Assembly: GCF_040219615.1 (NCBI RefSeq) | Contig: NZ_JAVJSE010000010.1 | Location: 62,001 to 126,000, forward strand | Direction of reading: 5' to 3' | DNA: 64,000 bases | Source of the DNA: Thalassobaculum_A sp040219615 | Lineage (GTDB): Bacteria > Pseudomonadota > Alphaproteobacteria > Thalassobaculales > Thalassobaculaceae | In this document: in pieces, positions 26,187-33,712 of the stretch | Layout: each line of letters starts with the position of its first letter | How positions within the stretch are numbered: the first letter of the stretch is position 1 | Position numbers and translations under genes: made by a program | Notes under the pieces: generated by a model | Told to the model about the DNA's origin: nothing | Databases searched by the model: none | Seen by the model: the letters and a program-made list of their open reading frames with translations, nothing else

Positions 26187-26915
26187 TCAGGTGGCGATGG
26201 TGTAGCCGGCCGCCTTGGCGTCGCCCTCGAACATCCGGACCGTCTCCAGGCTGAACTGGTCGAGATCCTTGCCGAGGCCGCCGAGCTTGGCCAGCAGGTC
26301 GTTGGTCACGGTGATGATGTGGCAGCCCATGGCGTCGGCCTGGACGATGTTCAGCAGCTCGCGCGGGCTCGCCCACAGCAGTTCCGCCTTCGGGCGCGAC
26401 TTCAGGATCTCCCGGCACTCGGTCATCAGCGGGATCGGGTCGCGGCCGGTATCGGCGATGCGGCCGGCGAACACCGACACGATCGCCGGGGTCGCCGGGT
26501 CGAGCGCGTCGGCCACCGCCTGGACCTGGGCCGGGGTCATGATCGCGGTCACGTTCACCACCACGCCGGCCTTCGACAGCGCCGCGATCGGCGCGCCCAT
26601 GAAGGTGCCGGCGGTGTTGGTCACCGGGATCTTGACGTTGACGTTCGGCGCCCAGGCCCCGATCACCCGGCCCTGCGCGGTCATCGCGTCGGCGTCGTCG
26701 GCGAACACCTCGAACGAGATCGGCTTGTCGGTGATGGCGTCCAGCACCCGGCGGGCGAACGCCGCGTAGTCGGTCACCCCGGCCTTGCGCATCAGCGTCG
26801 GGTTGGTGGTCAGCCCCTGGATCCAGGGCTTCGCGGCCATCGCCTTCATGCCCTCGAGATCGGCACCGTCGGCGAAGATCTTGATCCTGAGGTCGTCGAC
26901 CGAAGTCAGCGTCAT
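26187..26915 (-). CDS. Transaldolase family protein (small, TalC/Fsa-like)
   Basis: This 242-residue class I aldolase is of the short transaldolase/fructose-6-phosphate-aldolase type. The Schiff-base lysine is Lys95 in NVNVKIPVTNT. Other conserved parts are IFADGADLEGM near the start, QGLTTNPTLMRKAG, and VNVTAIMTPAQVQAV. A transaldolase could supply sedoheptulose 7-phosphate from fructose 6-phosphate and erythrose 4-phosphate. In this operon it stands directly behind GmhB (four-base overlap) and close to GmhA. A specialised aldol reaction on an unusual sugar is equally possible. Confidence 0.85.
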   Translation of the reverse strand: MTLTSVDDLRIKIFADGADLEGMKAMAAKPWIQGLTTNPTLMRKAGVTDYAAFARRVLDAITDKPISFEVFADDADAMTAQGRVIGAWAPNVNVKIPVTNTAGTFMGAPIAALSKAGVVVNVTAIMTPAQVQAVADALDPATPAIVSVFAGRIADTGRDPIPLMTECREILKSRPKAELLWASPRELLNIVQADAMGCHIITVTNDLLAKLGGLGKDLDQFSLETVRMFEGDAKAAGYTIAT

Positions 26916-27478
26916 GCTCGTTCTCCAGATGCACGGGCCGCCGCGTCGCGGTCCAGGATGCGCGCTGCCGCCTCGGCGACGTCGCCGACCGTCAGGTCGG
27001 GCTCCAGCCGCTCCGGCTCGTCATAGCCGCACTCGATCAGCACGGTCGTGCAGCCCGCCGCACGGCCGGCCCCGACGTCGCGCCATCGGTCGCCGACCAT
27101 GTAGCTCGACGCGAGATCCAGGCCGAGCTCGTCGGCAGCCCGCAGCAGCATGCCGGGCGCCGGCTTGCGGCACCCGCAGCCGTCGCCGGAGTCGTGCGGG
27201 CAAACGTAGACCGCGTCGATCGGCATGGCCTGCGAGAGCCGGGCATGCATCGCGTCCATTGTAGCCGAGTCGACGTTGCCGCGCGCCATTTCCGGCTGGT
27301 TGGTCACGACCACGGTGACGAAGCCGGCGGACTTCAGGGCGGCCACCGCCGCCGGCGCTTCCGGCAGGATCGCGAAGTCCGCGAGCGTCAGCGCGGCGAT
27401 CGGCTTGCCGCCATGCACCTCGGTCGCGACCAGGACCCCGTCGCGGTCGAGAAAGACCGCTCGCCGCCCGCCGCTCAC
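26912..27478 (-). CDS. gmhB: D-glycero-D-manno-heptose 1,7-bisphosphate 7-phosphatase-like HAD enzyme
   Basis: This 188-residue HAD-family phosphatase has the nucleophile motif VFLDRDGVLV near residue 10, VVVTNQPEMARG and the motif IV aspartates in YMVGDRWRDVGAG. It also has the structural zinc loop that marks GmhB, CPHDSGDGCGCRKP. GmhB removes the 7-phosphate of heptose 1,7-bisphosphate. Here it would act between the kinase and nucleotidyltransferase steps. The only start that fits is GTG at 27478, inside the stop of the GmhA-like gene (GTGA). Substrate assignment rests on the zinc loop plus neighbours. Confidence 0.87.
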   Translation of the reverse strand: MSGGRRAVFLDRDGVLVATEVHGGKPIAALTLADFAILPEAPAAVAALKSAGFVTVVVTNQPEMARGNVDSATMDAMHARLSQAMPIDAVYVCPHDSGDGCGCRKPAPGMLLRAADELGLDLASSYMVGDRWRDVGAGRAAGCTTVLIECGYDEPERLEPDLTVGDVAEAAARILDRDAAARASGERA

Positions 27479-28080
27479 GATCGGGTCAGGCCCTCCCACC
27501 GGTTGGCGCGCGCCATCAGGTCGGGGTGGCAGACCAAGCCGTGCCAGACCACCGCCTGGAACGCCTCGGAATGCGGCGTGATGTGGTTCGGGTCGACGGT
27601 CGGGATGACCAGGACGTGGTCGCCGACCTGCTTGGTGTAGCCGCCGTCGCGGCCGACCACGCCGAGGATCGTCAGGCCGTGCTGCTTGGCGTATTCCAGG
27701 GCCAGCACCAGGTTCGGGCTGACGTTGCGCTCGCGCGAGCCGCCGCCGACCGAGAACACCAGGACCGCGTCCTTGTCGTTGGCCCGGCTGACCTCGAGCC
27801 AGCCGGCGAACACGCTCTCCCAGCCTTCGTCGTTGGTCCGGGCGGTCAGCTCGGCGACGTTGTCGGTCGGGGCATAGGCCTCGATCCCGCACAGCTTGCG
27901 GAAATCGTTGACCGCATGCCCGCAGTTGGCGGCCGAGCCGCCGACCCCGAGGATGAACAGCCGGCCGCCGCGGGCCCGCAGCGCCACCAGGGCGGCGACC
28001 ATCGCCTCGACCTCGGCCGGGTCGATGGTGCGACAGATTTCGGCCGCCTGGGCCAGATAGGTTTCAGCGTGCGACGGCAT
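27475..28080 (-). CDS. gmhA: SIS-domain sugar-phosphate isomerase, GmhA-like
   Basis: This 201-residue protein is a SIS (sugar isomerase) domain like sedoheptulose 7-phosphate isomerase. It has FILGVGGSAANCGHAVNDF, LVFSVGGGSRERNVS and the C-terminal HSEAFQAVVWHGLVCHP, with the last histidines in the place of the GmhA zinc site. The His-x3-Glu of E. coli GmhA is His-x3-Asp here. It would convert sedoheptulose 7-phosphate to D-glycero-D-manno-heptose 7-phosphate. It overlaps gmhB by four bases and follows the epimerase gene by 28. Confidence 0.8.
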   Translation of the reverse strand: MPSHAETYLAQAAEICRTIDPAEVEAMVAALVALRARGGRLFILGVGGSAANCGHAVNDFRKLCGIEAYAPTDNVAELTARTNDEGWESVFAGWLEVSRANDKDAVLVFSVGGGSRERNVSPNLVLALEYAKQHGLTILGVVGRDGGYTKQVGDHVLVIPTVDPNHITPHSEAFQAVVWHGLVCHPDLMARANRWEGLTRS

Positions 28081-28108
28081 GCGCCCTCCGGCCAGCGCCG
28101 ACCCGGGA

Positions 28109-29125
28109 TCAGGCCGCGGTCAGCTTCTGCATGGTCTTGACGTTGAAGTACTTGTCGTCGGTCAGCGAGTTCGGCAGCTTGCCCTCGCGGAACGCCTTGC
28201 ACAGCCCGCGCACCGCGTCCTCGACCGTCCGCTTCGGCTGGAAGCCGATCTTGTTGCGTATCTTGTCGGAATTCACGTGATAGGAGCGGATGTCGTCGGT
28301 CGGCGTGGTGACGATGTCGATCGGCGGCCGCCCCGGGAACTCCTGCTCGACCACCGCCTTCACGGCCAGCGCGATGTCGGAGATCGACATGTTCTGGTAG
28401 CCGGCGTTGAAGGTCTCGCCCTGGATCTTCCCGGCCGGCAGGCCGAGCAGCATGACGTACAGGTCGGAGACGTCCTCGACATGGATGTTCGGGCGCAGCT
28501 GGCTGCCGCCGAACACCGTGATCTTGCCGTTGTTGACCGCGTGGTTGGTCAGGATGTTGACCGACAGGTCCAGGCGCATGCGCGGGCCGTAGCCGCACAC
28601 CGTCGCCGGCCGGATGGTCACGCCCACGAAGTCGTCGGAGATGTGCTTCCACAGCAGCGGCTCGCACATCCCCTTGAACTTGTTGTAGTCGGTCAGCGGG
28701 ACCAGCGGGTGGTCCTCGGTCACGTCCGGCGCCTCGGAGACGCCGTAGACCGAGCTGGTCGAGGCGTAGACGAAGCGCTTCACGCCGGCCTGCTTGGCCG
28801 CAACCACCATCGGCTCGAAGCAGTCGTAGTTGATCGACTTCGACAGGCTCGGGTCGAGGATGAAGCTCGGGTCGTTGGAGATGCAGGCCAGGTGGATGAC
28901 CGCGTCGCAGCCGGCGACCGCCTCGGCGAACGCGGCGGTGTCGCGCAGGTCGCCCTTGACGGAGGTCAGCTTCGGGTTCTGCTTCGGCAGGGTGTCGTCG
29001 CCGAAGTACTGGATGTCGAACACCACCACCTCGTAGCCGGCGTCGAGCAGCTTCGGCGTCAGCACCGAGCCGACATAGCCTGCACCGCCGGTGACGAGGA
29101 CGCGGTTGATGGTGTGATCGGTCAT
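28109..29125 (-). CDS. NAD-dependent epimerase/dehydratase (extended SDR)
   Basis: This 338-residue extended SDR has VLVTGGAGYVGSVLTPKLLDAGY for the cofactor and VYASTSSVYG for the catalytic Ser. Its Tyr-Lys pair is DYNKFKGMCE (Tyr-x2-Lys-x-Lys, so the exact lysine needs alignment). Substrate-side residues include TVCGYGPRMRLDLSVNILTN and GGSQLRPNIHVEDVSDLY. The ATG at 29125 was chosen because the 34 residues encoded upstream are not like this family. It is the first of the heptose-type genes after a 126-base gap, so a promoter may lie there. It probably epimerises or reduces an NDP-sugar made by this operon. Confidence 0.86.
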   Translation of the reverse strand: MTDHTINRVLVTGGAGYVGSVLTPKLLDAGYEVVVFDIQYFGDDTLPKQNPKLTSVKGDLRDTAAFAEAVAGCDAVIHLACISNDPSFILDPSLSKSINYDCFEPMVVAAKQAGVKRFVYASTSSVYGVSEAPDVTEDHPLVPLTDYNKFKGMCEPLLWKHISDDFVGVTIRPATVCGYGPRMRLDLSVNILTNHAVNNGKITVFGGSQLRPNIHVEDVSDLYVMLLGLPAGKIQGETFNAGYQNMSISDIALAVKAVVEQEFPGRPPIDIVTTPTDDIRSYHVNSDKIRNKIGFQPKRTVEDAVRGLCKAFREGKLPNSLTDDKYFNVKTMQKLTAA

Positions 29126-29251
29126 GGCATGGTCCCGGAAATCAGCGAACGCAACCGGCCGCGGAATGGCCGATTCGGTGCCGGTCGTATAGCGGTTTTG
29201 CCCCGGCGCAGCAAGGATTCCGACCACGCTGCGCGGCGGCCGCCGCGTGCC

Positions 29252-29746
29252 TCAGGTGAAGCTGTCGACGCCGTCGATCGGCGGCAGCAGGGCCGGGTCG
29301 ATGGTGGTCGGCGCCACGTCCAGGGCGGCGTTCATCCGCAGCAGCTCCTCGGCCTGCCGGACACCGTCCTCGTCCTCGACGACGAGGCCCTCGAAGACGA
29401 AGTGCAGGGCAGCCCCGCTCTCCAGGAACCGGTCGTAGATCCAGCGCCGTTTGGCCGGGTCGGCCGGCAGCATGAACAGGCTGCACATCACGATGCCCTC
29501 GATCTCGTCGAGCTTTCGCAGCATCGAGTAGAACTGGACGAAGCAGTTCTCGAACAGATACTCGCCGACCGACAGGCGGAGCTGGGCGCCGCGGCGGGTG
29601 ATATAGTCGCGCATCACCAGGTTCTGGACGGTCGCCGGCATGCGCATGCCCTTGAACGACTGGTGGGTGACGTAACCCTGCAGGCCGGCGCGCGTCCGGT
29701 TGGCGCCGGCCGGACCGGCGCCCGGCTTCGCGGCCTCCTCAGCCAT
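29252..29746 (-). CDS. LIC12192-family sporadic carbohydrate cluster protein
   Basis: This 164-residue protein resembles the small LIC12192-type proteins that recur in scattered surface-carbohydrate clusters (TIGR04323 as I recall it). The conserved core runs from GLQGYVTHQSFKGMRMPATV through NLVMRDYITRRGAQLRLS and ENCFVQFYSMLRKLDEIEGI to IYDRFLESGAALHFVFEGL. The biochemical function is not known. It overlaps the 2OG-Fe(II) oxygenase gene by eight bases, and these two families are known to occur together, which supports both calls. The N-terminal 15 residues are Ala/Gly-rich and unconserved. Confidence 0.72.
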   Translation of the reverse strand: MAEEAAKPGAGPAGANRTRAGLQGYVTHQSFKGMRMPATVQNLVMRDYITRRGAQLRLSVGEYLFENCFVQFYSMLRKLDEIEGIVMCSLFMLPADPAKRRWIYDRFLESGAALHFVFEGLVVEDEDGVRQAEELLRMNAALDVAPTTIDPALLPPIDGVDSFT

Positions 29747-30563
29747 CGATCGCCTCCGGCGCGCGGAAGTTCATGCCCACCCGGCTCGCCACCTTGGTGG
29801 TCACCGGGGTGTAGAACCGCCCGAGGCATTTCTCGTCGCTGGAATACGGCGTGAACAGGCCGGTCAGCCGGCAGTTCAGCGACCACCGCGACTCCGCGGT
29901 GTCGTTGCGCACGTTGCCGTGCAGCAGGATCGGCGAGAACACCAGGGTCTGGCCGTATTTCACCGGCACCCAGTGAAACTCGTCCCTGTAGGCCTCGAAC
30001 AGGTCGAACTGACGGCCGCCGTCCTGCAGGCTGCTCATCTTCCCGCGAACCGTGCGGTTGACCTCCGGGCGCAGGATGTACATCGCCTTGGTGTCGTACA
30101 CGTCGACCAGCGGCGTCCACTCCACCACCTCGAACGGGGTCTCGGCCGACCAGACGTCGGCATGCACCGCCAGGGTCGAGGTCTCGTCCCGCGGCATCTG
30201 GATCGACAGGTTGACCTTGTTCTGCATCGCCAGCTCGTTGCCGACCACGGCGTCGATCACCGAGCGCGCCAGCGCCAGATAGGTCGGCCGGCACCAGGCG
30301 TGGGCATTCAGCCCGTTGAACACGTGCAGCCGCAGCGCGTTGATCTCGGCCACGCCGACGCGCTCGTGGATGCGGTTCAGGAAATCCCCGTCATCGGCCG
30401 GCAGGTCGCACTTCAGGTGGTCGCAGGCCAGCCGGACGATCTCGTGCCGGAGCGCGTCCAGCGCCGACCGGTCGTCGACGTCGCGGATGATGTAGCCGTT
30501 CGCCAGGAACTCGCGGGCGAGTTCGTCTTCCAGCGCATTCGTGAAGCGGTCGGTGAGGGCCAT
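29739..30563 (-). CDS. Sporadic carbohydrate cluster 2OG-Fe(II) oxygenase
   Basis: This 274-residue protein looks like a phytanoyl-CoA-type 2-oxoglutarate/Fe(II) dioxygenase. The iron-binding His-x-Asp is in TLAVHADVWSAETPFEV, the distal His in FSPILLHGNVRND, and a 2-oxoglutarate-binding Arg probably in ESRWSLNCRLTG. Members of this group (TIGR04324 as I recall it) sit beside LIC12192-type proteins in surface-sugar operons and presumably hydroxylate or oxidise a sugar. It starts the run that continues with GmhA and GmhB, 138 bases after the TPR-glycosyltransferase gene. A fresh promoter in that gap is possible. Confidence 0.75.
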   Translation of the reverse strand: MALTDRFTNALEDELAREFLANGYIIRDVDDRSALDALRHEIVRLACDHLKCDLPADDGDFLNRIHERVGVAEINALRLHVFNGLNAHAWCRPTYLALARSVIDAVVGNELAMQNKVNLSIQMPRDETSTLAVHADVWSAETPFEVVEWTPLVDVYDTKAMYILRPEVNRTVRGKMSSLQDGGRQFDLFEAYRDEFHWVPVKYGQTLVFSPILLHGNVRNDTAESRWSLNCRLTGLFTPYSSDEKCLGRFYTPVTTKVASRVGMNFRAPEAIDG

Positions 30564-30701
30564 GGGTCGACACGTCCGTCTGCAGTTTCGCCGTCTGCGG
30601 TCTCACCGGCGGCGGTGGCACCGGTCGGCTGTCCGTCTCTACCGCGGACCGAAGCCCCGGCCAAGAGGAGTGCTTGCCACCCCTTTGTACCGGGCGGCGC
30701 G

Positions 30702-32159
30702 TCAGCCGACGGCCACCCGACGCGCGGTCTCGGTGATCACCGCGGTCCAGGCGGTACCACGCTGGCGCAGCACCGTCAGGCTTGGGTACCACGGTACGGT
30801 CTCGCCGTCCTCGAACCAGAACCACAACGGGTCGCGCTGCATCATCACCACCCCCGGCACGCCGAGGGCGCCGGCCAGATGGGCGTTGATGCCGGAGATC
30901 GTCACCACCGCGTCCAGCGCCGCGATCTGCGCCGCCAGTTCGTCCAGATCGTCGCGGATGTCCGGGGCCGGGTTGTCGTGCGGCACCGGCCGGCGCGCAG
31001 CGGCGACCTCCGCCGTCTCCTCCGGGTCCGGATCGTACTGCAGGCTGATCCAGGTGCCGGCCGAGGCCCTCATGACCGGCGCCAGGTCGCCGAGCGGGAT
31101 CGACTTGCGGCCGGCGGTGCGACGATTGCCGCTGCGCCAGGCAAGGCCGATCCAGGGTCCGGGGCCGAGGCCGGCGAACCGTTCGCGCCAGTGCTCGACC
31201 CTGGCCGGGTCGGCGGTCAGCAGCGGCGCCGGGCGCGCGCCAAGCACCGCGTCACGCGGCAGCACCGCCGGCAGCCGGGCGGTCGACGACTGGGCCGCCG
31301 GCCGGGCGGCCGCGATTCGCGGGTCCGGCGGATCGGCGCGCGGAACGACGGTGACGCCGTCGAGCGAGCGGTCGAGCAGGGCGGCCAGCCTGGGATCGAC
31401 CTCCAGGATCACCGGTCCGCCGGCCCGGCGCCGGGCCTCTTCCACCAGGGTCGCGAACAGGATCTCGTCGCCGATCCCGAACTGGCCGTAGAGCAGCAAC
31501 GGTCCGCCCTCGACCCGGCCGCCGGACCACAGCGGGGCGTCGAACAGCCGCTGCCGGGAATCCGGCTCCGGATCGAGCCAGCGCGCCGCATAGTCGGCGA
31601 CCCCGTTCCAGTCCCGGCGGCCGAGCCTGATCCAGCCGCGCGCCCAGCGCGCCCGCGCATCCTGCGGATCGATCCGCAGGGCATGCTCGACGTCGTCGAT
31701 CGCCGCCGACTTGCGGCCGACCTCGATCAGCGCCATCGCGCGATTGACCAGGCTCTCGCGGTCCTCCGGCTCCGCCGCCAGGACCCGATCCAGCAGCTCG
31801 ATCGCGCCGGCGGCGTCGCCGGCCTCCTGGCGGAGCGCGCCGGCAACCTTCAGCGTACCGATCTCGGCGCCCGGCAGCACGGCGGCCTGCAGATGCCCCC
31901 GATCGAGCCCGGTCAGGGCCGCCAGCAGCCGGGAACCGGCCGCATGGTCGGGCGCCAGGACGAGGCAGCGCCGCAGGGCCGGGGCCGCGCCGGCCGCCGA
32001 TCCGCCGCGCCAGCGCGCCAGGGCCAGGCTGTACCAGGGACCCGGCTTGTCCGGCAGCTGCGCGGCGATCGACCCGAACGCCGACGCGGCAGCCGTCCAG
32101 TCGGCATCGGCGACGGCCCGCCGGGCGGTCTGGTCGAGCCCTGCGAGTTCCTCGTTCAC
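30702..32159 (-). CDS. TPR-glycosyltransferase 1 (GT9/GT41-like)
   Basis: This 485-residue protein has TPR helices (about residues 5-190, for example YSLALARWRGGSAAGAAPAL) followed by a GT-B-like domain. The domain starts with LYGQFGIGDEILFATLV and ends with the nucleotide-side motif VTISGINAHLAGALGVPGV, then VPWYPSLTVLRQ. The same two signatures (QG-hydrophobic-GD and AHxAGALGxP...WYPS) appear in four other proteins of this window. The layout recalls bacterial relatives of O-GlcNAc transferase and heptosyltransferases. It starts at a GTG inside the stop of the GT4 gene. Donor and acceptor are unknown. Confidence 0.78.
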   Translation of the reverse strand: MNEELAGLDQTARRAVADADWTAAASAFGSIAAQLPDKPGPWYSLALARWRGGSAAGAAPALRRCLVLAPDHAAGSRLLAALTGLDRGHLQAAVLPGAEIGTLKVAGALRQEAGDAAGAIELLDRVLAAEPEDRESLVNRAMALIEVGRKSAAIDDVEHALRIDPQDARARWARGWIRLGRRDWNGVADYAARWLDPEPDSRQRLFDAPLWSGGRVEGGPLLLYGQFGIGDEILFATLVEEARRRAGGPVILEVDPRLAALLDRSLDGVTVVPRADPPDPRIAAARPAAQSSTARLPAVLPRDAVLGARPAPLLTADPARVEHWRERFAGLGPGPWIGLAWRSGNRRTAGRKSIPLGDLAPVMRASAGTWISLQYDPDPEETAEVAAARRPVPHDNPAPDIRDDLDELAAQIAALDAVVTISGINAHLAGALGVPGVVMMQRDPLWFWFEDGETVPWYPSLTVLRQRGTAWTAVITETARRVAVG

Positions 32160-33460
32160 GCCGTTCCCGAGGCCGGTACCGGCAGTTCTTCCGGCGGCGC
32201 GCCCGGGAAGCCGTCGGCGGTGGCGGTCGACGTGATCCGAGGCAGCCGGCCGGTGGCCACACGCTCGATCAGCGCGATCTGCGCCGGCAGGCAGACGGTT
32301 TCGAGGTCGTAGTTCCGCACGACGTAGTCACGCGCCGCGGCGCCATAGCGGGCCCGCGTTTCCGGATCGTCGAGCAGGGCACAGATGCGGTTCGTCAGGG
32401 CTTTGCCGTCGAAATAGTCGACCAGGGCGCCGGTCTCACCGTCCTTGAGGACCTCCAGCACCGGCGGCGTCGCCGAGGCGACGAGGCAGCATCCGATCGC
32501 CATCGACTCCAGCATCGACCAGGACAGCACGAAGGGATAGGTCAGGTAGGTATGGACCCGGGACACCTGCAGGATCCGCAGGTAGTAGTCGTATGGCACG
32601 CGGCCGACGAAATGCACCCGCGCCGGATCTATCCGGACCTCGGCCAGCAGCTTCTCGCGCCAGTTCCGCGCATCGGCCGGCAGGCCGCCGTAGCTCGTCT
32701 CGTCGCCACCGACCAGCACCACCTGAGCCTGCGGCCGTCGGCGCAGCAGTTCCGGCAGCGAACGCATGAAGCGGTCGAACCCGCGGTATGGCTCGAGGTT
32801 TCGGGACACATAGGTCACAACCTCGTCGTCGCGCGACAGCACCGTCCCGTTCGGCAGCGTCAGGCGAGCATCCGGGTTCGGCGCACAGATCTGCGTCCGG
32901 ATGCCGTCGTGGATCACCGACATCCGCGACTGGTAGGCGACCGGCTGCTGCTGCCACTGCCATCTGGTCGGCGTCACGCTCCAGTCCGCCGCCTCCAGGC
33001 TGAGCAGAAGATGCGTGTTTCGGGCGCGCGAACGGCAGACGATGTCGAGCTCGGGCTCGCGGTCGGTGTCGAACCCGATGTCGGAGCCGCGGCCGCGATA
33101 GTAGTATTCGGCGTAGACCAGCAGCGGAACGTCCGGGAATACGTCCTTCAGGAACAGCGCCTCGCCCCAGCCCGAATGGGCGCAGATGATGTCCGGCGTG
33201 AAGCCCGCGCTCTTGAGTTTCACCGCTTCGCGAACGATCGCCTGGCCGAACAGCAGCTGCTCGTCCAGGAACTTGACGTAGTGATGCGCGTCGGTTCGGG
33301 GCTCTCGGCCCAGATCGTACCGGACCGTGCGGACCCCCGGCATCTCCAGACCCTTGCGGCGGGTCATGAATATCACCTGGTTTGCCGGGTCGGCTGCGTA
33401 GTGGACGGCCAGATGCGCGTACTGCGCCGGCATGTTCTGATGTACGAACAGGATGCGCAC
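32156..33460 (-). CDS. Glycosyltransferase family 4
   Basis: This 434-residue GT-B enzyme starts VRILFVHQNMPAQYAHLA, the usual opening of a GT4 subgroup. It has a donor-binding second half with VVTYVSRNLEPYRGFDRFM, VHFVGRVPYDYYLRILQVS and the Glu-rich SMLESMAIGCCLVASATPPV. It probably adds a sugar to a growing surface glycan with retention of configuration. GTG at 33460 was chosen because it gives the family N-terminus; a longer frame upstream adds 60 Arg/Pro-rich residues. The ribosome site is weak. The gene overlaps the next one by four bases and diverges from the TIGR04372-like gene. Confidence 0.85.
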   Translation of the reverse strand: MRILFVHQNMPAQYAHLAVHYAADPANQVIFMTRRKGLEMPGVRTVRYDLGREPRTDAHHYVKFLDEQLLFGQAIVREAVKLKSAGFTPDIICAHSGWGEALFLKDVFPDVPLLVYAEYYYRGRGSDIGFDTDREPELDIVCRSRARNTHLLLSLEAADWSVTPTRWQWQQQPVAYQSRMSVIHDGIRTQICAPNPDARLTLPNGTVLSRDDEVVTYVSRNLEPYRGFDRFMRSLPELLRRRPQAQVVLVGGDETSYGGLPADARNWREKLLAEVRIDPARVHFVGRVPYDYYLRILQVSRVHTYLTYPFVLSWSMLESMAIGCCLVASATPPVLEVLKDGETGALVDYFDGKALTNRICALLDDPETRARYGAAARDYVVRNYDLETVCLPAQIALIERVATGRLPRITSTATADGFPGAPPEELPVPASGTA

Positions 33461-33712
33461 GGGATCATATCCGATCGGGCGATTTCGCGGCGGCGATCTG
33501 TTTATCCGCTTGGGCCCGACGATGCAATTCCACGACCGGATCGTCGGCCGCCCCGTAGTCTGCGCCCGGCCCACCCCCGGACCCGGCAGCGATCCCCGGA
33601 TCCGGGAACCGTCCGGGCGCCGCCTTGCACAGCCCCTCACCCGATGCTAGGTACCCGGCAGACTGTCTCGGCTATGCCGCGTCGTCGCCCTGTACCCCCG
33701 ACAACTCCGCCG

